Below are positions 6,678-13,562 of a DNA stretch of 14,467 nucleotides, piece after piece. The notes beneath the pieces are model-generated. The model was given only the letters and a program-made list of their open reading frames with translations, was not told the DNA's origin and searched no databases. The translations under genes and the position numbers were made by a program. Source of the stretch: CAZHOV01 sp964534315 (GTDB taxonomy: Bacteria; Bacteroidota; Bacteroidia; Chitinophagales; Saprospiraceae); assembly GCA_964534315.1 (NCBI GenBank), contig CAZHOV010000141.1:1-14467 (forward strand), in the 5' to 3' direction. How positions within the stretch are numbered: position 1 is the stretch's first letter; each line of letters opens with the position of its first letter.

Positions 6678-7718
6678 TTATCTTTTCATTTCGTCAAACC
6701 GTTCTTCAAAAGCCGGCCAACTTTCCATTATATCTTTTTCGATTGCTATGGGCCAATTATTCTTAGGGGATAGCTGAATCGTTTCTAACTTTTTCAATTG
6801 TCTGCCAGAAAACAAATGGTTGGGTGATTGCTGCTTACCAATCAGCGCATTGGCTTTGACGGCTTGTAGTTTGGTCATAGGTAGGTGCCGATAGATGGTT
6901 TTGGATAGGTAATATTTCGGTTCTTTATCCAGGCGAAAATCAGCGCTGGTGTTGACATTACCTGCGCCTACCACTTCCTGGGCATCGCTAAATTGATGGG
7001 TATGCTCAACGTAGACATCAGAAGCGCACTTTGCAGATTTTGCCTTCCGGGTAAGCTGTTTCAACGTAACAATATTTGGATCGTACTCCACTTCCACCAC
7101 CTCTTTGCCATGCATAAACCCAGGCCGTGTGTGGATTACCCCGTCAACTTGGCCAATCTCCTTTTCTCCTGTCCAGAAGCAATACATGGAGAAGTTGACT
7201 TTTTCCAGGCCATTAGCTTCAGCCATCAACTCCTGATGTAGTAAATCCATGTATTTAGGCACTGCTTTCCCTTCATTCTGCAGGGCCTTGACCATTCCTT
7301 CCACCATTCCCAATTGGGAATAATCGCGCCCGATTCTTGGAATAATATTTTGCTTATTCGACTTCACGATACGCACCACCGGATTATTCCAGGAAGGTTC
7401 ATTATAGTATTTCAACACTTCCTCGTCTGCTCCTTTTTTATTGTTGAAGATCGCGAGCGGTATAAACTCCGTTTCGATAGCTTCTACGATAAGGGGATGC
7501 GTCAGGACATTGTGCCCGTAGTTGCGGCAGGTAGCACAGCCGGGCACTTCCTGGAAGAGGATAAGAATGGGTTTGTCCGCCTTTTCAGAAAGTTGAATAG
7601 CTTTACTGAAGTCCCGATGCCAGGAGACGTCGCCGAGTTCGGGGTGTTGTGGGTTGGTAGTTGGATTTATCATTAAGGCTGAAAACATACTTGCCATAAA
7701 AAAGAAGATCGAATTCAT
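6678..7718 (-). CDS. VPGUAxT-type thioredoxin-like protein (Cys form) with MsrA-like C-terminal region
   Basis: A 346-residue protein with two recognisable parts. Residues ~30-145 form a thioredoxin-like domain with the redox motif VPGCATC (58-64). This fits the VPGUAxT thioredoxin-like (seleno)protein group as I recall it, with Cys61 in the place of selenocysteine and a second cysteine making CxxC. Residues ~177-230 resemble peptide-methionine sulfoxide reductase A: CFWTGE (180-185), DGVIHTRPGF (192-201) and GKEVVEVEYDP (204-214) follow the MsrA order GCFWG, GV-T--GY, EVVEV-YDP, but the MsrA segment between the GY and EVVEV motifs, which contains its GHAE sequence, is missing. Cys180 would be the catalytic residue. 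The C-terminus has PKYYL and PMTKLQAVKANA. The N-terminus is hydrophobic (4-16), possibly a weak signal peptide, so the location is unsure. The ATG start at 7718 is used. It lies 201 bases upstream of egtB on the same strand. A thiol or methionine-repair role is inferred. Confidence 0.78.
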   Translation of the reverse strand: MNSIFFFMASMFSALMINPTTNPQHPELGDVSWHRDFSKAIQLSEKADKPILILFQEVPGCATCRNYGHNVLTHPLIVEAIETEFIPLAIFNNKKGADEEVLKYYNEPSWNNPVVRIVKSNKQNIIPRIGRDYSQLGMVEGMVKALQNEGKAVPKYMDLLHQELMAEANGLEKVNFSMYCFWTGEKEIGQVDGVIHTRPGFMHGKEVVEVEYDPNIVTLKQLTRKAKSAKCASDVYVEHTHQFSDAQEVVGAGNVNTSADFRLDKEPKYYLSKTIYRHLPMTKLQAVKANALIGKQQSPNHLFSGRQLKKLETIQLSPKNNWPIAIEKDIMESWPAFEERFDEMKR

Positions 7719-7806
7719 ATTTTAACTTTTTTCTTTCTAACGATTCAGTTCTCAGCATTAATATACTGATTTTGGTAGTGGGAAAGACATAAATATGAAA
7801 TAGGAG

Positions 7807-7826
7807 ATCCTTTTTGAAAAAAGGAT
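7807..7826. terminator. Short hairpin, 9-bp arms, in the DUF4331 downstream region
   Basis: Bases 7807-7815 (ATCCTTTTT) and 7818-7826 (AAAAAGGAT) are inverted repeats around a 2-base centre. A realistic fold would open one pair. This is the third hairpin met by transcription leaving the DUF4331 gene, and it also lies in the leader region of the 6678-7718 gene. Function is uncertain. Confidence 0.35.
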
Positions 7827-7896
7827 AACCCTATACGATATGGTAGAGGCAAAATACTCATTTAGAAAGTTTGTCCTTTACTATAATTTGAGCGGT

Positions 7897-7939
7897 CTGT
7901 TTTTTTCTATAAAACCTTCGATTTTATAGAAAAAAACAG
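7897..7939. terminator. Perfect 18-bp AT-rich hairpin downstream of DUF4331 gene
   Basis: Bases 7897-7914 and 7922-7939 are exact reverse complements, with the 7-base loop CCTTCGA. Each arm contains a seven-base homopolymer of T or A. It lies 61 bases past the DUF4331 stop in the direction of transcription and could terminate that transcript in either orientation, the A/T run taking the place of a U-tract. The tip 7911-7925 matches 36-50 at 14 of 15 bases, suggesting a recurring element rather than a chance palindrome. Confidence 0.65.
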
Positions 7940-7960
7940 CCCTCCCAAAGAAGAAAGTTT

Positions 7961-7995
7961 GGTGTGTCGAAACACGAATAGTGTTTTGAAACACC
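7961..7995. terminator. Imperfect 15-bp hairpin just after the DUF4331 stop
   Basis: Arms 7961-7975 (GGTGTGTCGAAACAC) and 7981-7995 (GTGTTTTGAAACACC) pair over 15 positions with one G-T type pair and one mismatch, around the loop GAATA. It starts 4 bases after the DUF4331 stop codon. There is no T-tract directly after it on the minus strand, so it could be a transcript-stabilising 3' hairpin rather than the terminator itself, with the stronger hairpin at 7897-7939 following. Confidence 0.5.
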
Positions 7996-7999
7996 CTCA

Positions 8000-10486
8000 T
8001 TATCTACTTTGTGTTTTAATAAACATTTTTTGCTGTCCTTCTTCCATCATTTCCGGAATACGGATGAAGTAGTTTCCAGGCGTCAGATTCGAAATATTGA
8101 TATTCTGAAGCGTTTTTCCCGGTGTCAAGGAGATAGCTTCTTGCTTGACTAATTTTCCATTTACATCAAAGATCATCAACCGGGCTTCTTGGTCTTGTTG
8201 ACCTTCTATTTCAACCATCAACTGTGTAGTAGCAGGTATCGGGTACATCTTTATAATAGAAGCTTTTTCAGAGGCATCTGAAGAAGACCTGTTGGAAGCA
8301 TCATCCTGAATATTCATGAATGGAGTGATCGTCACCGCTGCTTCGTCATCTTCGTCAGGGGTTTGATCCGTGTCATTATCAGGAGTCGAGTCCGGGTCTG
8401 CTTTATTAGAGCCTTTTACCTGAACAAAATTGGTGATTGGCTGGCCTTCTACCAGTGTAAATAGTACCAGTTCTAAGGTAGCTGTTTCACCGGCGCTTAA
8501 GCTGCCTACTTTCCATTGCTCAAAGAACAATTGGAGATCTCCTTTCGAAGGGTTATCAGAAGTATAGACCATGCCATCTGGCAGTGGGGTACTTACGATA
8601 ACGTCTCCGGCAGTATCAGGACCTTTATTCGTAATAGAAATGGTGTAACTGACCGTTTCGTATATTTCATATTTTGGATTGTCAACCGCAATAGATAGCT
8701 CCAGGTCAGCTCCGGTTGGAGGAAGAACAATCTTTCCGCCGCAGTCGCCATCGCCGGCGAAAGGTGTTGCCACGTAGGGAAATTCATTTTTAAACGGTAC
8801 ATCGTTGCGCTCTACACCAGTTGTAAAACTCAATACATCGATCAGGTCTTGGGTAACGGGATTGGGATCGCCTGCTGTGTAATCATCGTACCAAAGGCCG
8901 ATAGCTGCTAAAACGACACCGCCTACTGCTTGAAGCTCAATGCGGGTTACATCATCTTCCAAACGACGCCCGTTAGGGAAGCCATCCATATTTAGGATAA
9001 ACTGAATATCGGTAGTTGTATTATAGTCTGGGTTCGTTAGCCCCAGAACAGCGGCCTGGATCAAGCCTAGGTTACTAAAGTTGTCACTATCTCTAGGTGT
9101 TGGCGGAACGGCCATATTTAAGCGAAGCATATCGCCACCGTTTGGTAAAAAGTTATTGACGAATGGCTTACCTTCTGCCAACGGATTGCCTTCTTTCCCA
9201 GTCGCTAATTGATAGGGAGGAAAGTTAGGTACGCCTGTATGGAAAGCGGGCCATAAGTCTACTGACCGGGGTTTTCCGGGGCCGGGGAGTAATAACTCTC
9301 CAAAAACGGCATCATCAAGCGCTGTACCGGCGACTGCGGGTGAACCTTTTATTCCGAATAAGCCATCTTGACCGTTTCCAAAATCAAAGGCCTGCAAAGC
9401 GTTACGTTGCACTCTCAATTGAGCAAATGCCGGAACGGCTCCGCCAAACTGATCATCATCCATATATAGGGCTAATTCGGGGTTGTAAAAATACTCGTCC
9501 AAAGTCGTTTCAGTAAATTCGTCGTAAGGCGTAATGGCATTCCAGAAATCTTTCTGTCCAACAGGAATTACGGCTTCATTGGTCAATGGCATACCTAAGC
9601 GACTCACTTGTACCCAGTCTCCAGAGGTAGAAACGCCTCCGCCCTGAGTAAGGGTGGTGATAGCCGGTCGGCTAGCTGATGCCCAAACACCGATCACAAA
9701 ATCAGGATCGAGGATATTATCGGGCGTTGGATCAACACCATCTTTTAAAAGTGTCGTGATCGGCACTTTAATAGCGATGGTGCTTACATTTAAGCATGCT
9801 AGGCCATCTCTTGGGGGGCCGTCCTGACGAGGAGCATTACCGAGGTCAAAAATACCACCGAGGTCTACAAAGAAGGGGTCATCAGAAGTACCGCAAAAAA
9901 CGGTTTCTCCTGAAGAGGCCGTTGTAATGGCGTCTGCGATGAGGTCTTCATACGGTACTCCCAGACCGATGCCAGAGTTAATAGACCGCTGACCGATATT
10001 TGGTGGCGGAACAATACCATCGGTAATAACAGTAGTAAAGGAGGCACCGCCATCCGTACTTCTTTCAAGCGTATAGGTCGTTTTCAGGTTTTGCTGTCCT
10101 AACCGAATATTGAAAAAAGTGGAAGGATCTTCATTTTCCTTGAAAAACGTAAAGCGGTAGATTATATCATCACCTGGTGTATCCGTATTGTTATCAATGT
10201 GTATTTCGTAACAGACATTTTCTCCAAACGAGTAATAGTTGGGACCACCTTGAGGTAGTTGTAGCGGCACGTAAGTAGCGATCAAAGTAATCATATCGGG
10301 ATCATCCGGACTTCTGAAGGCGTAAACATCGACGTTATCCGCCAGGGGATCATTGGCAATCAATGGAGCCTCCCGGTGGCTGGAAGCCTGTAGTAGGGTG
10401 CCTGCAAACAAGAGCAGAGCAAATATTAGAGTAACTTTTTGCCTACCATTGGGCAAAAGGTTAGCTAGTGTAGCTAAGTACATCAT
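8000..10486 (-). CDS. Secreted DUF4331 protein with DUF11 domain and T9SS type A sorting signal
   Basis: An 828-residue exported protein. A signal peptide with hydrophobic core 18-33 ends at about Ala34, directly before the SSHREAP motif (35-41) that opens DUF4331 proteins. DUF4331 covers about 35-580, with family-like segments such as NVDVYAF (51-57), the FRSPDDP region and many Asp/Asn-rich loops; its function is unknown. Residues ~592-722 form a DUF11/CARDB-like beta-sandwich (SYTISITNKGPDTAGDV, 613-629), followed by an acidic Asp-rich stretch (697-715). The last ~85 residues (from IIKMYPIPATTQLMVEI) are a type A T9SS C-terminal domain with the usual FDVNGKLV and LTPGNYFIRI strands, which directs export across the outer membrane and cell-surface attachment or release. 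It is 109 bases downstream of the TPR lipoprotein gene, probably in the sigma/anti-sigma regulon. Start ATG at 10486; the signal peptide fits it. Confidence 0.9.
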   Translation of the reverse strand: MMYLATLANLLPNGRQKVTLIFALLLFAGTLLQASSHREAPLIANDPLADNVDVYAFRSPDDPDMITLIATYVPLQLPQGGPNYYSFGENVCYEIHIDNNTDTPGDDIIYRFTFFKENEDPSTFFNIRLGQQNLKTTYTLERSTDGGASFTTVITDGIVPPPNIGQRSINSGIGLGVPYEDLIADAITTASSGETVFCGTSDDPFFVDLGGIFDLGNAPRQDGPPRDGLACLNVSTIAIKVPITTLLKDGVDPTPDNILDPDFVIGVWASASRPAITTLTQGGGVSTSGDWVQVSRLGMPLTNEAVIPVGQKDFWNAITPYDEFTETTLDEYFYNPELALYMDDDQFGGAVPAFAQLRVQRNALQAFDFGNGQDGLFGIKGSPAVAGTALDDAVFGELLLPGPGKPRSVDLWPAFHTGVPNFPPYQLATGKEGNPLAEGKPFVNNFLPNGGDMLRLNMAVPPTPRDSDNFSNLGLIQAAVLGLTNPDYNTTTDIQFILNMDGFPNGRRLEDDVTRIELQAVGGVVLAAIGLWYDDYTAGDPNPVTQDLIDVLSFTTGVERNDVPFKNEFPYVATPFAGDGDCGGKIVLPPTGADLELSIAVDNPKYEIYETVSYTISITNKGPDTAGDVIVSTPLPDGMVYTSDNPSKGDLQLFFEQWKVGSLSAGETATLELVLFTLVEGQPITNFVQVKGSNKADPDSTPDNDTDQTPDEDDEAAVTITPFMNIQDDASNRSSSDASEKASIIKMYPIPATTQLMVEIEGQQDQEARLMIFDVNGKLVKQEAISLTPGKTLQNINISNLTPGNYFIRIPEMMEEGQQKMFIKTQSR

Positions 10487-10552
10487 AATTGAATTCGATA
10501 TTTAGCTAAGAAATGCTTTTTGTGATAGTATATGTGGAGAGTGCCTGTAAGT

Positions 10553-10598
10553 GTGCCCCACCTATAGGTGTGGCACATCTATAGGTGTGCCACACCTA
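10553..10598. repeat. Palindromic repeat element, copy A
   Basis: Bases 10566-10597 form a 32-base near-perfect palindrome (AGGTGTGGCACATCT, AT, AGGTGTGCCACACCT; one G-T type mismatch). The adjoining CACCTATAGGTG (10559-10570) is itself a perfect palindrome and extends to a second imperfect one over 10553-10578, so alternative hairpins can form. The 39 bases 10559-10597 match 14429-14467 with a single difference. It lies between the TPR gene and the DUF4331 gene, and the TPR stop codon (TAG, complement of 10596-10598) overlaps its end. It is likely an interspersed REP/BIME-like unit that forms a 3' hairpin between two co-oriented genes. Confidence 0.85.
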
Positions 10599-11813
10599 GA
10601 TCAAACTCACCAGTTCCGGATCTTTGGAGTTGGTCTTGCCGGCCTTTTTCAAGTGGAAGGTCGCTTTTTTTGCGTTTCCGTCCATTAGATACCATTTTGC
10701 CAGCATTTTATTTACATCGATGTTTTCGGGACGAGTGATATATTCTGCGTCTAGGTAGGACTTTGCTTGTTTATGATCTTGAATGTGGTCCATATACAGA
10801 CCTGCATATTCAAGATTCATAAGGTGACCATTAGCTTCATTATCGGCTAACATTGCGAGGATTTCTTTATGGAGTGCCTGGATTTCTTTTTCATCTTTAC
10901 CGGTCGTTTGGTATAATTCCGCTAGCTGGACATAAAAGCCAACTTCAGGAATAAGATCTATAGCTTTTTGTAGTTGTTTTTCGGCTTCTTTATAATCGCC
11001 CTTTTCAATCTTAAGCCCTGCCAGGGCAGCTATTGCAAAAGGATAGTTTGGGCGTTCGTCCAATGCTTTTTGGTATTGGTATGCGGCTTGTTCCAGATCT
11101 CCGTATGTTTTATACAAATCTCCGAGGGTTAACCTGGCCCAACAGGTTTCTTCAAATCCCGGATAACCAGCCTTAATAGCCAATTTCATAGCTTCAATAG
11201 CTCCGTCCACATCACCGTGAATTTCTCTCAGGTACGAAACACGAGCGTAAGAGCGGATATCCGGACGAATATTTACCATTTTATCAACTACTTCAACTGC
11301 TTCTTCGTAAGCACCAAGCTCTACATAAGCATCCACCATCACGCCTAGTGTGTGAGTGTTGTATGGATTTAAAGCCACCGCCTTCTTACCGGTAGCGAGC
11401 GCTTCCGGAAATTGGTGTAGAGACAACTGAACACCCGCTTTTGTAGCAAGCGTTCTGAATTCAATATCTTTATCTAATTGTTCATTTTGAAGAACCTCAT
11501 CTAAAAGCTTGAGAGCTGCAGGATAGTAGTGACCGTGCTCACCCGTTATTCTGGCTTCCTGAATAAATAGTTGCGCCAACTGAATATGAGCGTCCGAGGT
11601 TGCATTATTCTGGCTTATTTTTTTCCTTAAACTGCCATACATGTTTTGAACTTCATCCCATTCCAAACCATTTTGCAGCCCTTCCGGCCGGTCAAGTAAC
11701 GTTGGGATTTCAATAGCGCTTTGTTTTTTTGCCTCTGAACGCTCCATGTTACACCCAATATGAGAACAAACGATGAGGAAAATAATCAGATTAAATAGTA
11801 TTGCTTTTTTCAT
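10596..11813 (-). CDS. TPR-repeat lipoprotein
   Basis: A 405-residue protein with an N-terminal export signal (MKKAILFNLIIFLIVCSHIG) followed by Cys21. The HIGC sequence is a weak lipobox because of His at -3, but the short basic start, hydrophobic core and cysteine position fit a lipoprotein. Residues ~75-400 are built of tetratricopeptide helices, with clear units around 120-150, 155-185, 190-215, 225-255, 258-288, 292-320 and 345-395. Signature positions include the A-x-Y-x-x-L-G-x-Y-x-x-A pattern (162-171) and GDLEQAAYQYQKAL (238-251). TPRs bind proteins, so a periplasmic or outer-membrane scaffold role is likely. It lies between the anti-sigma gene (291 bases upstream) and the DUF4331 gene (109 bases downstream), all minus strand. 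Its stop codon is part of a palindromic repeat. The partner and exact role are unknown. Confidence 0.88.
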   Translation of the reverse strand: MKKAILFNLIIFLIVCSHIGCNMERSEAKKQSAIEIPTLLDRPEGLQNGLEWDEVQNMYGSLRKKISQNNATSDAHIQLAQLFIQEARITGEHGHYYPAALKLLDEVLQNEQLDKDIEFRTLATKAGVQLSLHQFPEALATGKKAVALNPYNTHTLGVMVDAYVELGAYEEAVEVVDKMVNIRPDIRSYARVSYLREIHGDVDGAIEAMKLAIKAGYPGFEETCWARLTLGDLYKTYGDLEQAAYQYQKALDERPNYPFAIAALAGLKIEKGDYKEAEKQLQKAIDLIPEVGFYVQLAELYQTTGKDEKEIQALHKEILAMLADNEANGHLMNLEYAGLYMDHIQDHKQAKSYLDAEYITRPENIDVNKMLAKWYLMDGNAKKATFHLKKAGKTNSKDPELVSLI

Positions 11814-12104
11814 AGAAGTAGTTTTTTTTGTTTACAAATAGAAAATCTTCCCTCTGCAGTGCAGTGGTCGTAAGTTTAATACACCTAAAAGAGGTATTAT
11901 TTGATCATGAATTTAAAGAACGAGGAGAAAGTGAGTTTTACCTCACCATCTACCTCATGTAATTTGGAACTACGAGTTTAAAACGTTGTTATTAAGTTTT
12001 GGATAAATACATGGCTCGTAGTCTTAAGATCCAGCATGTATTGCTCTGTATTTATTAATAGATACGAGGTAGCTGATGCAACTGGATTTAATTTTAGGAT
12101 TTTT
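11814..12104. other. 291-base intergenic region upstream of the TPR gene
   Basis: Long gap between the anti-sigma stop and the TPR lipoprotein start, both minus strand. It has no convincing coding frame: frames here run into the complement of the anti-sigma gene. I looked for the TAnnTTTG promoter element on the minus strand and found only TCTATTTG (complement of 11835-11842), a mismatch at position 2 without a -33 partner. Weak inverted repeats occur (CTGCAGTGCAG at 11854-11864; GTGAG/CTCAC around 11931-11946). A separate promoter for TPR-DUF4331, possibly read by the adjacent ECF sigma factor, would be expected here, but I cannot point to it. Confidence 0.4.
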
Positions 12105-12890
12105 TTATCCGAAATTTCCAATCAACACCATTTGATCGAGGGTAGGCACTTCGCTTCCACCTTTAGGCTCAAGGGTTATAGCGAATGCAGAAGGATTAGG
12201 AATAAAAGGAATTTCTATTAAGTCTTTTTCCGGAGCGTCCAGAATCAATACGCCCATATCGACAGGCTGACCATCGACGATGGCCCAGAGTTGATAATCC
12301 TGGTTTGAAGATGCAGGTGGAAGTTGAGAGGGATCAAAGAAGCTTTTTTGGAGTTTATCGTTCCAGTAAACGACGGCCACCGCTTCGGGTAATGCTTCCG
12401 TTCCTTTAAGAGCGATAGGAATAGTTCCTTCTTGGCGGATCTGAGTAATATAATTGTTCAGGCGACCATTTTGGGTTTTGATCGAATCGCAGGAAACTTC
12501 CATATTTGCCAAAGCTTTATCTTTGTTGGCTAGTTCCTCTTTGAGCTCATTATTTTTTAATAAAAGGAAGATCGCAAATGCCAGCACGGGAGCTAACAAT
12601 ATTGCAGCGATGGTTAACAAGGGGTTTATTAACCTCCTTGATGGCTTATCATTTTGGGAAGAAGGGACCTCTTCCAATTGGTCAAACAGCTTAGCCTTGG
12701 TAGCAGGATCGGGGTTTACCGCACTCAAAAAGGCTGTCTTTTCCAAAGCCTCTTCAATAGCAATCACTTCTTCTTTGATTTCTGGATATTGAGCCATCAT
12801 TTGCTCTACCTCCTTACTTTCTTCCTCAGAAGTTTGGCCAAGAACATATAGTTCAAGAATTCCGGATGCTATGTATTTTTGAATATCCAC
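12105..12890 (-). CDS. RskA-type membrane anti-sigma factor
   Basis: A 261-residue single-span membrane protein expected to bind and hold the ECF sigma factor encoded just upstream. The N-terminal cytoplasmic part (1-85) has the anti-sigma pattern ASGILELYVLGQTSEEE (8-24). A transmembrane helix spans about 90-112 (LLTIAAILLAPVLAFAIFLLL), followed by a short predicted coiled coil (113-150). The periplasmic domain ~157-261 has the RskA C-terminal signature: AVVYWNDKLQKSFF (172-185), DYQLWAIVDGQPVDMGV (198-214) and FAITLEPKGGSEVPT (236-250). No zinc-binding HxxxCxxC is seen, as in RskA relatives. The start codon is GTG (complement of 12888-12890), two bases after the sigma stop, which indicates translational coupling. 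The signal that releases the sigma factor is unknown. Regulated proteolysis is the usual mechanism in RskA systems. Confidence 0.92.
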   Translation of the reverse strand: MDIQKYIASGILELYVLGQTSEEESKEVEQMMAQYPEIKEEVIAIEEALEKTAFLSAVNPDPATKAKLFDQLEEVPSSQNDKPSRRLINPLLTIAAILLAPVLAFAIFLLLKNNELKEELANKDKALANMEVSCDSIKTQNGRLNNYITQIRQEGTIPIALKGTEALPEAVAVVYWNDKLQKSFFDPSQLPPASSNQDYQLWAIVDGQPVDMGVLILDAPEKDLIEIPFIPNPSAFAITLEPKGGSEVPTLDQMVLIGNFG

Positions 12891-12892
12891 CT

Positions 12893-13450
12893 TTATTGAA
12901 GGATTTTTATCAAATAATAGAATAAAAACCCAATTGAAATCATTTTTTCGTTAGCTAAAATTACACGTAATTGTTTTATGGCTGCCCGGACTTTGGTTTT
13001 CACCGTTCCAAGCGGAATGTCTAATTGTTTGGAAGTTTCTGATTGAGAATACCCTTTAAAGTATAAATAATCAATGATTAATTGACTCTTCCCGTCTAGC
13101 TTTCCAAGTACCTTCCTCAATCCGGAATCCGGGATATAGGATTGCTCGCTCAGCCCTTCTTTTATATATTCGTAATTATCGATAGAATCAGATTGCCGTC
13201 CTTTCTTAAACTGGCTGCTGCGCGTTCTATCTATAGCTGTAAAATTGCAAATTTGGGCCATCCAGGTAAAGAGTTTTCCTTTGTTAGGATCATAACGTTC
13301 AAAATTATTCCAGATTTTCATGAATACATCTTGAAGTACTTCTTCTGCGACAGTACGATCCGGTATTTTTCTAAGGATCAGGCCCAGGAGAGCGGGAGAA
13401 TAATGGTCGTATAATAACGAAAGCCCTTGTCTGTCTTTTTGCTGCAGCAA
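12893..13450 (-). CDS. ECF (sigma-70 family) RNA polymerase sigma factor, TTG start
   Basis: A 185-residue ECF sigma factor. Region 2 spans about 12-80 (LLYDHYSPALLGLILRKI, EVLQDVFMKIWNN, TWMAQICNFTAIDRTRS). Region 4 spans ~114-165 with the helix-turn-helix GYSQSETSKQLDIPLGTVKTKVRAAIKQLR. Translation should redirect RNA polymerase to an envelope regulon, probably including the TPR and DUF4331 genes, under control of the anti-sigma factor that starts two bases after its stop. The only plausible start is TTG at 13448-13450: the same frame has a TAA four codons upstream (13460-13462), and the intervening codons read LIS, continuing naturally into LLQQKDRQG. Family members usually have some residues before this point, so the N-terminus may have been shortened by that stop. 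The C-terminal tail (MISIGFLFYYLIKILQ) is unusually hydrophobic. Confidence 0.85.
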   Translation of the reverse strand: MLQQKDRQGLSLLYDHYSPALLGLILRKIPDRTVAEEVLQDVFMKIWNNFERYDPNKGKLFTWMAQICNFTAIDRTRSSQFKKGRQSDSIDNYEYIKEGLSEQSYIPDSGLRKVLGKLDGKSQLIIDYLYFKGYSQSETSKQLDIPLGTVKTKVRAAIKQLRVILANEKMISIGFLFYYLIKILQ

Positions 13451-13473
13451 GGAGATTAATTAATTTTCGAGAG

Positions 13474-13547
13474 GTATCTTATTTTTTTTTCGATTTATTC
13501 ATTACGCCTTTAACAGGCAGTATTGTATTTTAAAAATCATAAGATAC
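13474..13547. promoter_or_regulatory. Sigma-gene leader with spaced inverted repeat GTATCTTAT / ATAAGATAC
   Basis: The leader of the sigma gene contains GTATCTTAT (13474-13482) and its exact reverse complement ATAAGATAC (13539-13547), 56 bases apart. A run of nine T (A on the coding strand) lies at 13482-13490. On the minus strand, ATG at 13502 opens an eight-codon frame (MNKSKKK, then TAA at 13479-13481) before the sigma TTG, which could be a leader peptide. No good TAnnTTTG element was found. A 9-base inverted repeat in AT-rich sequence may be chance, so a regulatory role is speculative. Confidence 0.3.
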
Positions 13548-13562
13548 TATTTATATTTGATA

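Noticed and set aside
7525..7548. Selenocysteine codon in the VPGUAxT motif
   Set aside because: The sequence encodes cysteine (TGT) at residue 61, so no UGA recoding is required.
12036..12221. Small plus-strand frame between TPR and anti-sigma genes
   Set aside because: Over half of it is antisense to the anti-sigma C-terminus, and it has no recognisable motif or start context.
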